Source: Pseudopithomyces maydicus (Eukaryota; Ascomycota; Dothideomycetes; Pleosporales; Didymosphaeriaceae). From it: 64,000 nt of DNA. Both the position numbers and the translations under genes were made by a program. Location: positions 268,001 through 332,000 of the forward strand of contig JANTUC010000012.1 in the NCBI GenBank assembly GCA_026873275.1. The letters run 5' to 3'. Within the stretch, counting starts at the first letter, position 1. Each line of letters begins with the position of its first letter. Below the pieces are notes generated by a model that saw only the letters and a program-made list of their open reading frames with translations, was not told where the DNA came from and ran no database searches. Shown here piece by piece: positions 23,224-35,200 of the stretch.

Positions 23224-24924
23224 TCAAATCTCCAAGACTGGTTCCTCCACCACTGGGTCCTCCAGGGTGGACTCATCATCCTCTACCTCTTCAATTACCC
23301 GCCACTTCAGCGGCTCCGGCTTGTCTGCGATGATGTCTGGGACGCAGCCCCAGGAGCAAACGACCACCTTGACTGGGACAACTTGATGGTTGAAGAACCA
23401 TCCTTCGACCCACTCTGCCCTAGCCACTATGTATTCCTTGCCACAGACATGGCAGACACGTAGAGGCTTTTGAAACTGAGCCATGTTGTAGTCGGCAACT
23501 GCGAGACTCGTCGCAGCATTCACGGGCAAGTCATTGTCTGGACCCATGAACATAGAAAGCTCTTCACGAACTGCATCGGGTTGACCTTCGCAGAAATTGT
23601 ACGCCGTGACGAGCGACCGCGTCAAGAGAGAAGGAACACTGGATAGTGAAGGTGGAGTGAACCACTCATCTGGAACATTGTACGCGCCTAGGATGGTGTG
23701 AATCATTAGGCCTGGCTGTGTACGCTCTCCGTAAGACGGACAGTATTCGGCTGCCTCTTTCATCGGTAGAAGCGGGCTGTCGTCGAGCAAATCGCCAGCC
23801 TGATCGTAGTACGCAACTGTGGTACGAGACACGAGGTAGAGGAAACTGTACACTTGGTGCCCCTGGGGTGGCGGCGTGAAACGATGGTGTCCGCAAAAAT
23901 CAATATGAGGACATCTATCCCTCAGCTCTCGGGCCAAGAAATCTTCTGGGAAAATAAGGCCCTCCGGGTCAGTTGCAATGAGGGAGAAATTGTCCCCGAC
24001 GTCCATAGTAGGATTAAGGCACCTCTCCATCTTGGATTGAGTCCTAGTGTTGAGATCACCAACCTCGCAAAGCGGATTATCGACCAGTGAGATACGGAGC
24101 AGGGGCCCATCTTCCATGCACAACGTCAGAATTTCGCAAGGGAGAGTCCGGATGAGATTGTTGCTGAGGTCAAGATTCTGAAGGTTGACAAGCTGAGCGA
24201 TCTCAGGGGGAATAACTTCGAGGTCATTACCTCGCAGGGTCAGTCCAGTCAGAAACTGGAGGTTGAAGAGATTGAGCGATATATAGGTCAGCTCATTGTC
24301 AGCAAGATTCAAGTGGAGCTTCGGTTCCATGGACCGGTATTGACGTTCGTCGGGAACTTCGGTACTGTCATCTGGAGGAACAACCACAACCTGGTTAAGC
24401 ATCTCAAGGTGGCGAACCCAGTGGTTCCTGATGCCGCAATTGTTGAGGGACCAGCTGGTCACGTTGTCCTCAACAGAGATTTGAATTGCAGTGTAAAATG
24501 CATATTCTGCGCCAGTAAGGCCCTCCTTACCCTTGCCAAGGCCCTCATCCTGGGGTTCTGGCATAGGCGGGTCAGAGGGAAAGTCAAAATTACCGTCGCC
24601 GCCGAACGACGAACGAAGACTGTTTGGAACGAGAGACATATCGGAATCGTCGCTCATCATGTGAACTCCTGAGTCGAGATTGCGTGCGAGTTGTCGCTTC
24701 TTGATGATGGCTCTCGGGCCTGTCTCCCACCACGTACCGACGCGCTTCCGCTTTAGTCTGGGCGACGCGTAGACAGTGGCGTCTGCTGAATCGAGAGAAT
24801 TGTCTTCAGAAAATAGAGGAGGAGGGCTGCTGGACTTGAGGGAGTGAAAATGCGGATTGAACAATGGCGAGGATCCTGCCAGATCAGTCGCGCGTGACGC
24901 GGCGGGGAGATGGTCTTCCTCCAT
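23224..24924 (-). CDS. Leucine-rich-repeat protein with C-terminal zinc-ribbon-like Cys pairs
   Basis: Single exon of 566 residues starting at ATG (MEEDHLPAASRATDL). A disordered N-terminus contains a basic nuclear-type patch (RLKRKRVGTWW, IIKKRQL). Leucine-rich repeats lie around residues 200-285, with units such as LHLNLADNELTYISLNLF, LTGLTLRGNDLEVIPPEI and LQNLDLSNNLIRTLP. A capping region follows (RISLVDNPLC). Downstream are a domain with several conserved-looking aromatic residues and a terminal Cys cluster (RVCHVCGKEYIVARAEW, VVVCSWGC) that could bind zinc. The end is acidic. The architecture matches fungal LRR proteins I cannot name with confidence. A nuclear or cytosolic interaction platform is likely; there is no signal peptide or F-box. 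Confidence 0.8.
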   Translation of the reverse strand: MEEDHLPAASRATDLAGSSPLFNPHFHSLKSSSPPPLFSEDNSLDSADATVYASPRLKRKRVGTWWETGPRAIIKKRQLARNLDSGVHMMSDDSDMSLVPNSLRSSFGGDGNFDFPSDPPMPEPQDEGLGKGKEGLTGAEYAFYTAIQISVEDNVTSWSLNNCGIRNHWVRHLEMLNQVVVVPPDDSTEVPDERQYRSMEPKLHLNLADNELTYISLNLFNLQFLTGLTLRGNDLEVIPPEIAQLVNLQNLDLSNNLIRTLPCEILTLCMEDGPLLRISLVDNPLCEVGDLNTRTQSKMERCLNPTMDVGDNFSLIATDPEGLIFPEDFLARELRDRCPHIDFCGHHRFTPPPQGHQVYSFLYLVSRTTVAYYDQAGDLLDDSPLLPMKEAAEYCPSYGERTQPGLMIHTILGAYNVPDEWFTPPSLSSVPSLLTRSLVTAYNFCEGQPDAVREELSMFMGPDNDLPVNAATSLAVADYNMAQFQKPLRVCHVCGKEYIVARAEWVEGWFFNHQVVPVKVVVCSWGCVPDIIADKPEPLKWRVIEEVEDDESTLEDPVVEEPVLEI

Positions 24925-26382
24925 TTTGATACACCGCGAGACGAAAAGGGAAGCGCGGTGAGTGCCGACAGTTCAAGTGAGAAGGTGCGAAGTACGTGAC
25001 CCGATTGTGCAGTGGGCAAGGGGGTGGTGGAGGGCTGAAGGCTGATGGGCTGTCGAGAGGTCTGGACGCGTTTCCATCTCATCCGTAACGCGACGCTCGC
25101 TAGCGACATTTCGTCATGCCACAAGGGCGCGCACGGTAGGCGTTCTCACGTGCCCGCGTACCCTCCAGGGCTGAGAACGCCATAGGGACCCTGAAAAGGG
25201 TCCAGAATGCTGCTAAGAGACTGGCAAAATTTACCGTCGCGTCTAGGCTCATGGCATGCATGAAAACTAGGCCTGCCCACTGTAGATCGCAACGGTGCTC
25301 CATTGTGCACGTCTTCACGACGACTTCCTAACCTGGATTGTGCTGCCATCTCAGTGTTGGTACCCCCCATTCATCCATTCAGATCGCTTCTAAGACCAGA
25401 TAATTATACATCAATCACATCCTATTTTCTGCTTGACACCTTTGCCATCTCTGCCTCGCACCGTGCTCTGGAGTTGCCAGCCCACCCGTCACCCGTCGCC
25501 CGTTTCGCGACGCGTCTAGTCCTTCGCTCCACCCAGCGTTACAAGGGAACATATTCCCATAGGACCGCGTCGGCCCACATGAATCAGTCGCACCATGCAT
25601 CCTGTGAATATTGGCGTCGATGTGGACGTTGGATAAGAATACCACCCCTGCACATGCCTATTTGCACGCTGCGCCTATGAGTGGAACCAGGACTCGCCTT
25701 TGTAGCCTCTGGCGGTCCTGTGCGCTTGGGGGCTCGTTCGTCAATGGGCGTCTAGCCATCAATCTCGGCCACGATACTGTGACTGGGTCTCTATTCTCCT
25801 CTGTTGGGAGTGTGCCCCATTCGGACTAGTATCAAGCGATCCCAAGCTACGTCACTGGCCAATCCAGAAGGATCTGTCCACGGAACAAACAGAAATATCA
25901 CCAACATCGTCACGCCGATGCGCAACCCGGAGGCCTGAAAGTACAGCATACCATGTGTTGTTGATGAAAATGCCCCGTTCATTCATGGGTCTGTCCAAGA
26001 CGGTCCACATGTCAGCTGTGCTGGTCCACCACCGCACGTTCGTTGACCTGTAATTAGGCACGATACTTCGCTCTCCATCGTAGCCATCGCAATCATGTAG
26101 CCCTCGCAATATGGATCATTGCAGACGGGAGCGCAAGGATGCGTCAGCGACCCACTTGTGTCGATTACCACACACCCCTGCCTTTCTCCCGCCCGCCTGT
26201 CCCCGCCTAAGCCCCTGCTCGCATTGCGTAGGTATTGTTATCGCCCACGGCAGGTTCTGCGCACTATGCGCATTTCTGACTCCCTTTTCCTCTTTTACAT
26301 CTTTACAATCGATCGTCCTGGTCCGTGATTTGTTTCTCCCAGCTCCCCACCTTCGCTTCGACTGCTTCTTTCGACCACAGTC
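24925..26382. other. Divergent intergenic region
   Basis: Between the divergent LRR and F-box-like genes, about 1.5 kb. Overlapping short frames appear on both strands, none with motifs or convincing splice pairs. It probably contains both promoters. Confidence 0.45.
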
Positions 26383-28397
26383 ATGGCCGTACAGGCGGCC
26401 TTGGCCAATCACCACATCCTCTCCAGGATACTGTTGAGCCTGTCTGATATGAAATACAAAGACAGACGGCAGTATGGACCAGACCAACCTGTCGAATTTT
26501 TGGAGTTCCGGCCCACGCTTGTGCCTGCGATTCTGGTGAATAAGTTATGGGCCGAAGAGGGCACGTCTATCCTCTGGTTCGTGGCCTACCAACCGTCAGC
26601 TGCACCTTCATACTGACAGAAAACCCTTTAAGGAGACGCTACCCGCATCTCCCAGCTTTAGAACATATGACGCCTGAGCGACGACAGTATTATGCGAACA
26701 AAGTACGATGCATCTTCTTATCAAGTCCGCATTCAGATACGGAAACCTTGGACTATCTGGATCGCCTGTCATGGCCAAATTTGAAAAGGTTGGAAATCGA
26801 GATCGACTTGAAAATACACAGCGCTCCGCTCATCAATATGCTGCATGATAAGCTGGAACATGTAGACTTGTCGGGAACGCAGAGCGGAGGGTCGAAACAT
26901 TTCACAGAGACCATCCTCCCAATGATATTCGTGAGTTTTACTTGTCCTTTGTCATTCCTTATCGTACGAAAGAAAGACTAATAAATCAAGGGCCCATGTA
27001 AGAATCTCAAGAGCGTTCGCATTGGCCCTGACACAATCGAGGACCATGACCCTATACATGTCAGCGCCCTGTACGAACATTTAGACTCATGTTCTTCCAT
27101 CAACACGATCGAAGTAAAATCTGCAAACATTACGGATAAAGATGCCCTGTTCACACGTTTGAGCCAACGGGAAGGGATCGAAGCATTCGAAATCGATCTT
27201 GATCCAGGAATCACTCTACTACCGTTCCTTTCTGGACCTAATGCGCTGCCGGCTCCTTTTGCTTCTCTCAAGCGCGCGTCCATCATGTGTTATCCCGAAA
27301 TTGCACTTGAGCTACCTAGGCACCTGCAGAAAATCGAAGAACTCCAATTGGACATTGCGCGAATTCCCAGCTCATCTCCACAGCCTTCGGATTTCAACAT
27401 CTTGGATGACATGATTGCACAGCTCTCCCGGTGCAACAGGCTTCGATCGTTAAAAATCGGAATTGGCCTAGTGGCTTTAGACTTCCCATCGTCCACCCTT
27501 TCCCCTAAACTGTTAGGGTCTTCTCTGGTCCAACTTGCCAAGACTTGTCCAGAACTCGCAGACATCAATCTCCTGGCTATATCGGGAATTGACGGCTCAA
27601 CGATATCAGGCGAGGAATTCGATGATTTCTGCAGATTGCTGCCTCAACTACGTAGCTTGAATTTAAAGTTCCAACCTAAAACTGCAACAGCTTTACAGAC
27701 AACCGCACTACAAAGTCTGGGACAACATTGTTCGATGCTAGAGATTCTCAGACTTAGACTAGCGCTCCAGCTTCCCAGCCTTCCTGTCACTCAATCGGTA
27801 CCCCATATCCTCGTGAGTGGTGACGAGACAATGCCTGAACTACCTGGCCAAGAAGACGTCCAGCCGCTGTTTCAGAGACTTACACATCTTGCCTTCTGTC
27901 GGCCGGATACCGCACTTGCACCCATCGCCGAATCGTTCTCGAGCTCCATCTCATCCGATTCAACCTTACCCGTGGATCCTGGTCTCGAAGCAGAGCTGGT
28001 ACGCAAATGGGCGCAACCTCTCCTTGAACATTTTCCTCGCCTGGATATCCTGGAGGCGTGGGGTGACTTCAGCGGACATGACACCGAGTCATTGAACTAC
28101 TTCCTCCCGACGCAGGAGATTCTCGCCTCGACATGGGAATTCTTGAGCAGCATTGAACAAGACCTCTGGGAAACCGACGAAGATTCTTTCGAAGAGGAAG
28201 ATAGCTGGAACTCTTTGGAAGATTGGGAGCGCGCAAGCTTGATGAACGAACTCTTGATCGAAGAGGAGGGCGGATACATCGACGACATTGGTATCAACAT
28301 GGCAAAGCTAGCCGTTTATACTGACGAGCCTGAGGGCATGATCACGCCTGGAAAGACAGATTTGGATGAATACTTCGAAAGACAGCCCACGCGCTAG
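26383..28397 (+). CDS. F-box/LRR-like protein
   Basis: Three exons: 26383-26576, 26633-26930 and 26991-28397 (introns 56 and 60 nt). They join to 632 residues, with LW joined to RRYPHLPAL at the first junction. The N-terminus (ILSRILLSLS... PAILVNKLWAEEGTSILWRR) has the helical, Leu/Trp pattern of fungal F-box-like proteins. A long array of degenerate leucine-rich segments follows (LDYLDRLSWPNLKRLEIEI, ELADINLLAISGIDG, LRSLNLKFQPKTATAL, LEILRLRLALQL). A C-terminal acidic section (DEDSFEEEDSWNSLEDWERA) ends it. A role as substrate receptor of an SCF ubiquitin ligase is inferred from the class; the F-box itself is weak. The gene is intact. Confidence 0.75.
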
Positions 28398-29276
28398 AGC
28401 ACACAGTCCTGAAACGACGTTTCACTTTTTGGTACACGGTTTATGACGCACAAGCGTACTGTATTGATCTCGATATACTCACATTCGGCAGGCCGAAGCT
28501 TTCGTACTTTGGAAGATGAGGATACAAAATCAGGGCTGGGTACTATACACGATAGAAAAGACTTGGGATTATTGTATACATGGGATGAGAGAATCCGGAG
28601 CTGGTAAACATAAAGCGGGGTGAGTTTTAACGGCAGTTGTCATAGTGTCACATATTACATGTCTGCGTACACATATTCTTTGCATATTCTTCCACGCCAG
28701 CTGTCTGCTTTCCCCGCTTAACTTTCCTCAATATAACTCGGCCCGCTTGACGACTTGGATCCATTCTACCACCTTCACCAAACACCCGTTGCCTCGTCGG
28801 ACATCTTCCACGCGCTTTGAATCGCGACAATCATCTCATAGGTCTCTGATTGGTCAATTGCAGCTATCGTGGAACGCTGCGAGCCAATAAGCATCCACGG
28901 GGTTCGTTGTTTCAGGATGCGAACTTATGCGAAACGCGAATGCTCGAGGCTACAGGTTCGTCCCGAACCGGTTCAATGCAGACTAAAACGAGACGTCATC
29001 GCTGCTAAATGCGTGCGACGGGTAGCCTTGAGGGAGGAGATCGCCATGCCGACCCGACAGATTGGGAAAAATGCGACCGCAGTCGTTTCCCCAGCAGATG
29101 GCTCTCCTCCAACGTCAGTTTTGGCACCGAAAAAGTTTTCCTCTCTTTGCGCAGATGCACCTTCACGTTCACAGAAATATAGACGAGCAATATACGGGGC
29201 CCAGAAAGAGCTGTGGAGCCACAAGTTGAGCGCTTATGTCTTACAGAAGTACAGCTGAGCGACGGAGAATACTAAC
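28398..29276. other. Intergenic region
   Basis: Terminator of the F-box-like gene and promoter of the CFEM gene. A 129-codon frame at 28869-29258 looks non-coding. No other feature seen. Confidence 0.45.
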
Positions 29277-30530
29277 ATGCGCACTCTGGATGCGGTATTC
29301 ATACTTTTCTGCGCATTCAAGTCCGTGTCTTCAGTCCCATGGCCTGTACCGCTACCATCAATATCACCGTACGATCAGTCTTTGCAGCCCCATACGAGAC
29401 TTCACGCACCAAGTCAGCCGCGTCAGCTCAAACAATTTTCGAATATCGTGATACCGGACTGTGCGCTATCATGTTACCTGAATGAGCTTGTTGTAGACGG
29501 TTGCGCGCAAGAGGTAGATCTGCGTTGCCATTGTTCAAGAGGAGACATTTTGCGAAAAACAGAATCATGTGTTGAGGCGGCTTGTAGTAAACAGGAACAA
29601 AATGAAGCAACGCAAAAGGTTATCGGGGCTTGTAAGGTAGTGGGCATATATCCACAATTACCATCAGCAGCCGTGAGCTCGACTTTGGTCCTCAGTTCAT
29701 ATAGCGCAAGGTCTTCCCAGATGACAGCAGAAACAATGCCCGTGGCAACGATGCGTTCTACAAGCTCAGAAGAGCCTCTGGTTGTGTCCACAGCATCGTC
29801 CAGTAGGGTAACCACCACTGCACGCGCATATCCCACCGAGGAAACAACCACCCTAACATCACCAAGCGAAACAGCTTCAGCAACTTTCACCCCAACCGAA
29901 GTACCAATCATCCCGCCAGCACCGGATAACTCGCTCTCCGAGGGCGCCATAGCCGGCATCTCAGTCTCCGTCCTCCTCGTCGCGTCTGCAATTTTCCTCG
30001 CGCTATCCCTCTACATCCGCCGATTAAAACGACAGCTCGCGCAAGCCAAAGCCGCCGCCAACGTCCCCGACTCAGTCCTACGCTCGCAGTCGAGCCGGAG
30101 CATGGTCCCCGACGCAATGTTCGCCTCCACTCGCCGCCAGAGCTGGCCCAGAGCGCCTCGCACTCGCAGACTCAGCAGGAGAGACATCCCATACACAGCA
30201 GATAGCCCCGTGTCGCCGCTATCCCCGGTCTTCATACGAGAAAGTGGCTCGGGAATGAGAGCGAGCATAGCAAATGTCCTGGGCAAGCCCCGCGGGCACG
30301 TACTCAGCGTGGTAGTGGAGCGAGACGACGAGGACGCGAACAGCCTCGTGAGCGGAGAACGGGTGACGCAACCGGTTCCCGGACAGTCAGAAGGACTGGT
30401 CGACCCGTTGGAATTGGACGCAGGGTTGACGGTGCAGATATTCGAGGCGCCGACGAGCATAACGCCGCGGGCGAGGAGCATGGAGGCAGAACGTGACGAT
30501 TGGAAGGAATTTGACTTTGGAGGCACGTAG
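29277..30530 (+). CDS. CFEM-domain membrane protein
   Basis: Single exon of 417 residues. A secretion signal (MRTLDAVFILFCAFKSVSSV) is followed by a CFEM module with eight cysteines at about 62, 66, 76, 84, 86, 98, 103 and 119. Its motifs include CALSCYLNELVVDGC and RCHCSRGD. A long Ser/Thr-rich stalk follows, then one membrane helix (GISVSVLLVASAIFLALSLY, about residue 225-247) with basic RRLKRQL on the cytosolic side. A disordered cytosolic tail of about 165 residues is rich in Ser, Arg and Pro. CFEM proteins bind haem or act at the cell surface in adhesion and pathogenesis. Here the type I membrane topology, rather than a GPI anchor, suggests sensing or receptor-like roles. The gene is intact and convergent with the next gene. 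Confidence 0.9.
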   Translation: MRTLDAVFILFCAFKSVSSVPWPVPLPSISPYDQSLQPHTRLHAPSQPRQLKQFSNIVIPDCALSCYLNELVVDGCAQEVDLRCHCSRGDILRKTESCVEAACSKQEQNEATQKVIGACKVVGIYPQLPSAAVSSTLVLSSYSARSSQMTAETMPVATMRSTSSEEPLVVSTASSSRVTTTARAYPTEETTTLTSPSETASATFTPTEVPIIPPAPDNSLSEGAIAGISVSVLLVASAIFLALSLYIRRLKRQLAQAKAAANVPDSVLRSQSSRSMVPDAMFASTRRQSWPRAPRTRRLSRRDIPYTADSPVSPLSPVFIRESGSGMRASIANVLGKPRGHVLSVVVERDDEDANSLVSGERVTQPVPGQSEGLVDPLELDAGLTVQIFEAPTSITPRARSMEAERDDWKEFDFGGT

Positions 30531-30653
30531 ACATAATGAAGAAGATTCGTCACGAAGAGCAAGCAAGACTTTTATTTTCTACCCGGGCCCAAACTCCATG
30601 CCCGAAGGCCCCCGAACAAAATCCCTCTCCAACCCGCCTTCCCCTCTCCCCCC

Positions 30654-30996
30654 TCACTGCGCGGAATACTCCCACGTCAAGCCCGTGAAGGGCCCCGAGC
30701 CCCTGCCCTTGCCCTTGCCCTTGTCGTCGTCGTCGTCTTCCTCCTCCTCCTTCTTCTTCTTCTCCGCCTCAGCACGAGCGCGCTACAGTTCTGTTAGTAC
30801 CAATGCTCTCTGGGACCTAGAAAGATACGATTATACTTACGGCAGCTTGGAGGCACAGGGCACAACGGCCCTCTTCCTCGCGGAACAGGACGGTGGTGCC
30901 CGCCCCGCACCGCCCCTCGATGAGCTGCTCGGCGCAGCGCACCATCTCCCCGGAGATGTGGCCGCAAAGCCACCCGGTGAACTGGAGGTAGCACAT
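30654..30996 (-). CDS. Small cysteine-rich protein with lysine/acidic tail
   Basis: Two exons, 30996-30841 and 30782-30654, separated by a 58-nt intron (GTAAGT...CTGTAG, branch ACTAAC). The 94-residue product starts MCYLQFTGWLCGHISGEMVRC. It has Cys pairs (GRCGAG, GRCALCLQAA) suggesting a small zinc-binding fold. It ends with a charged tail of Lys, Glu and Asp runs and a GKG repeat. The start is uncertain. Upstream in the same frame lies a Thr-rich stretch encoded by GGT repeats, and an upstream exon cannot be excluded. No signal peptide is seen with this start. I do not recognise a named family, although similar short Cys/His proteins are common in filamentous fungi. Confidence 0.6.
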
Positions 30997-31010
30997 CTTG
31001 TGTGCTTTGT

Positions 31011-31118
31011 TGGTGTTGGTGTTGGTGGTGGTGGTGGGCGCGGTGGAGGCGGTGGTGGTTGTGGTGGTCGTGGTGGTGGCGGCTGTGGTAGTGGTGGTGG
31101 TGGTGGTGGTGGTGCGGG
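31011..31118. repeat. (GGT)n-rich imperfect trinucleotide repeat
   Basis: A stretch dominated by GGT/GGC triplets on the plus strand (ACC on the minus). In the frame of the adjacent minus gene it would encode poly-Thr with Ala and Asn. It is a likely site of length variation. Confidence 0.85.
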
Positions 31119-31704
31119 AGCAGTCTGTCTTGACTGCATATAATGGTCAATCAGACTGTTGATGAAGGCATACAGCCAAGGGACTTACGGAGAGAGATGA
31201 TATGCTGACTGGAGAAGAAAAGGTGGAAAAGGGGGCGGGACGAGTTTATATATTGCTTGGGGAGAGAAAGTTGCGGAAGTGAAGGTGAGTTAGGTGATAG
31301 AACAAGGTCAGTTAAGTAAAATAGTAAGGCGAGTGAGATAAAATGGCAAGCTGAGTTGGGTGAAGCAGTGAAGTGAACGAAAAGCAAGTACTACAGAAAT
31401 GCTCTTCGGTGACAGTCACTTCCCAACCATGCTCTGGTTGAAAACAGTTTGGCATAGCAGACAAACTACACCCAAAGCAAAGCTGGAAATTATGAAATGT
31501 ATTGGTTTCCAAGAGGTACTACTTGGTGATGAACCCAATCCCAGCCATCCTGACGAAAAGCCTGCCCTTGACACTCGCTCTCTGCCCGTTCTCGCCAGTT
31601 CTCAGTCCTTGAATGAAATTGCTAGTCCAGAAATCAGTCCCCACAATCGAAGATGCACATGTTTAATCAGAATTACATACGCACCCATCTTCAGCCGACC
31701 GCTT
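31119..31704. other. Intergenic region
   Basis: No supported gene. It includes GTAAGT/AG pairs on the minus strand that may belong to a 5' UTR intron of the upstream small Cys-rich gene. Confidence 0.35.
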
Positions 31705-31965
31705 TCAGCGGAGCAGACGAGCGAGAACTCGAAGCCACTCGACCAGCGTACCGATGGCGTTCCCAAAGGTCTTGCGAAGCCAACGAAAGAAGATTTTGAA
31801 CGGCAAGAGTGGGCGCCGAGGTGGAGGCGGCGGAGGCGGAAACGGGGGCGCCTCGCGAACGACCGTCACCGGGAAAGGGAGTGGACGAGGGGGTCCGAAA
31901 CGCGGAAGAAGCGCCGGAATGAGATGGCGACCGGGAGCCGGTGGTGTGAAAGTGCGGCGGGGCAT
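31705..31965 (-). CDS. Possible small Pro/Arg-rich protein
   Basis: An 86-residue frame from ATG (MPRRTFTPPAPGRHLIPALL). It is Pro-rich, including FPPPPPPPRRPLL, and ends in an amphipathic basic helix (FFRWLRKTFGNAIGTLVEW). There is no recognised domain. The helix, with periodic Leu/Trp and Arg, could associate with membranes. Codon composition is compatible with coding, but the plus strand also has long frames here. Treat as tentative. Confidence 0.35.
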   Translation of the reverse strand: MPRRTFTPPAPGRHLIPALLPRFGPPRPLPFPVTVVREAPPFPPPPPPPRRPLLPFKIFFRWLRKTFGNAIGTLVEWLRVLARLLR

Positions 31966-32251
31966 TGTGGTTTGGTTGTTGGGTTGAGAAGATGTTGTCT
32001 TGGGTGGTTTCGTGGTCAAGTGGTATGCTGGAGTGAGAACGGAGGCGCGCTCGGATCGAGAGTTATGAACAAACGAAGTGCTGGAACCACCTAGAGTTGA
32101 TCCACTAATTGAAGAGCACATGAAATGAAAATGAACGGATAGATAAAGTCTACACAGGCTACTAAATATGCACGTGACGTTTGCGAATATGTATAAAATC
32201 AGATATCGAAACTACCAGATCTAGTGCTTATAATATACAGGAAGGAAATGT

Positions 32252-35200
32252 TCATCGCTTGAACAGCCGTTTGAACCATGCACCCTTTGGTTTCGCCTTG
32301 TCTTCCTCATCTTCCTCACCAACAACGCGAAGGAACACCTCGTCAAGCGTGGTCGGGCTGACAGAGTAATACTCCAAGCCGATCTCATTCCTGTTGTTCT
32401 CCAGGAGTTGAATGAGCCCAGGAATACCACCGATGTCTTGCGATGTCGTTTGCTCCGCATTGTTCACGCTGACCGACGTCTTTGAATCCTTTTCGTGTTG
32501 TTGAGGAACCTGCTGCTCGGCGTGCGGCGAAGAAGTTGCAGCTTTGAACACCTTGAAGCGCAGTTGTCCGTGGCCGCCATCCCTCGAACCCCACTTATCC
32601 ATCTGCACGCCGGGAATGCGACTGCTGACCCACTGCTTAACAGCATCCATTTCTTCTTTCGTGGTCGCAGGTGCAGACTTGAGCACGAGCTGTACGACGA
32701 AGGCGTCGCCATATTGGTCGCCGAGTTCAGCAACGGTACCCAGGGCGAGCATCTTCCTCTTCATGATGCCTACACGTGTCGCCAGTTTGTCTGCTTCCTC
32801 CATGGAATGAGTGGTGATGAGAAGGGCGCGACCGGGAGCTGCGACACCAAGAAGAGTGCGCCACATGACTCGCTTGGCTGCTGCGTCCATTCCCGAACTA
32901 GGTTCATCGAGCAGCAGAACAGATGGGTTACCCATGAGTGCGATTCCTAGAGACAGCTTTCTCTTGTTTCCACCCGACAACTTCGAAGCAAGACGAGTTT
33001 GGAAACGGGCAAGCCCGGTGGCGGTCAAGATAGAGTTGACAGAAGACTCTGGGTTCTCGACACCTCTGGCGCGTGCATAGAAGTACAGATGCTCGGTAAC
33101 GGTCATGGAATCCATGGCATCGAACTGAGGGCACACGCCGAGGTGGCCTCGGGCTGCAGAACGTTTCGAAATGATGGAGATGTCTTCAATGAGTACGTCT
33201 CCTCCGCCGTTGATACTTGTCGAGGGATGTTCGTCACCACGAATAAGCGAGATCGTCGTTGATTTTCCAGCTCCGTTTGGTCCGAGGAGAGAAAAGACCT
33301 GCCCTTGAGGTATACCAAAGGTGATATCATTGACAGCATGGTTGCTGCCAAATTCCTTATGTAGGTGCAGCACCCGAAGACTGTCATTGCTCTGCTCAGT
33401 TCGAGCGACTTCACCAGCAACAGCAGGAACCATTGTCTCCGTGGACTCTTCAGTATGTCTTTGTCGCGACTTGGAGCGATTGAAAATTGGCGGGCGGTAT
33501 CCGGAATCCCACCAAACAAGAGCCACGAAGAAGATCATCGATTGAACAGAGAGGTATAATATAGGTCCTCCGTACACCGTGATCGCTCCAGGGTAGCTCG
33601 CTATTTGGTCTCCGCGACAGAGCAAAGAGAAAGAGTTCAATGACAAGAGCATCGTCCGAAGGATATTTCCTGAAGGAGTCACCGTCGCAAAAGCGAAGTG
33701 GAATATCTCGAGATCGCTGTCGATGCGGTATGCTGGCGAGTAGGTCAATATGCACATGTACCCGATGAAATACAGCAGGAAGGTCGACGCCTGAGCTCCA
33801 GCGGCAAATGCAAATGTAGCAAGCTGCGAAGTCACCACGATAGAGATGAGGTAGCAGAACAGTATGGAGCTGATGCCGTATAGGAAGAAGATTACGAAAA
33901 GGTAGCCGGGTGAGTACCAAACAGAGGAAGCCTGTGGGACAGGTCAGTAAAGGCGGCAAATGTTTACACAAACAAAGAGATTGCTTACCCCGACAAAAAT
34001 GCCTGTCACGACAGCCGAAATGACAAGCACGAAACAAAAGTCAAAAATCAGGTAAGCTAACCACAAAGGCGCCGCCCGAATACCGTTGCTGTAATGCAGT
34101 GCTCGCACCTTGCGTAGACGCTCGATGGTTGGATATAAGGCGAAGAAAGCTGGATAAACGCTCATAGCAAGGCCAAAGTACAGAATGAGTTGCAAAGTTT
34201 TCCCCATTCCAGGGGCAAAAGGAACAGCGAATTGTTGGTATTGTGTTGAAATTGGAACGCCGGAGAGAATGCTGTCAAGCGCACTGAGAGTGACCAAACC
34301 TGGAAGAACACCGTTGTTGCCCACGTACGATAGAACAGGCGGGCCGTTGTCTTGAATGAAGAACCCACCGGGAGTAACGTTATGGAATCTGGTTTCGATA
34401 AAACGGTTGAAGTCATCGAGAGTGTCCATGGACTGGAAACTCGATTCATCAAGCCCGGTTATGGTGGCGAGGGTACGGGTATCAACACGAGACGGCGGTC
34501 CCACAGGAATAAGCAATGATCGACCAGTATCGACGTTGGTAAGAGAGTATACATCAGGATCGTTGGAAGATTCGCCGGGATTGCATCCAACGGCGCGATA
34601 ATTTTTGAGAAAGAGAGTGACTAGACCAGCGGCAACGATGGGAAGTAGCACAGCGCAGACGTATGGCCAGTAATTACGACGGAGAATAGTGAAGCGCTTC
34701 TGAATGAGGATCAACGTCTGCTGCGGCATTGTGGTGCCCTTGCCCTTCGACATCTGAAGCTTCTTGTCTATTTCTTCGGAGTTTTGGTCAGAGGAAGGCA
34801 GAACCACGTCCGCGTCTTTGGGCGACGATACGATTGGTGTTGAGTCTTCTGTGTCGAGGTTGTGTTCTTTGACTTCTTCTGCGAGGGCGAGGAACACGTC
34901 TTCGAGGGTTGGGCCGACGATGTCGTAGTTTTTGACTCCGTGGGAGCGGAGGTCGTCGACGAACTTTGTTGCCGAGAGGGCGTTGGGAAATTTGAATTGT
35001 TGCATGGCTTCAGATGGCGCCGCTGTTATTCCTGTCAGTCATGTTCATTGTTGGGGTAGATTGGATGCGCTTACGCTTTCGAATGCCATCAACAGGAGTG
35101 ATGGAAACATTCCTAGGGTACGTGACGTGGTAGCCCGCCCCGATGTTATGCTTGAGCTGTACGGAGGTGCCCTTGGTCTTCAGGTTGCCACGAGAGAGAA

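Noticed and set aside
30837..31139. Proline-rich minus-strand frame
   Set aside because: It is the out-of-frame reading of the GGT repeat beside the real Cys-rich exon and has no stop-to-stop logic with the splice sites.
31399..32094. 231-codon plus-strand frame
   Set aside because: Overlaps the tentative Pro/Arg-rich gene; Arg/Gly bias arises from the antisense of Pro codons.
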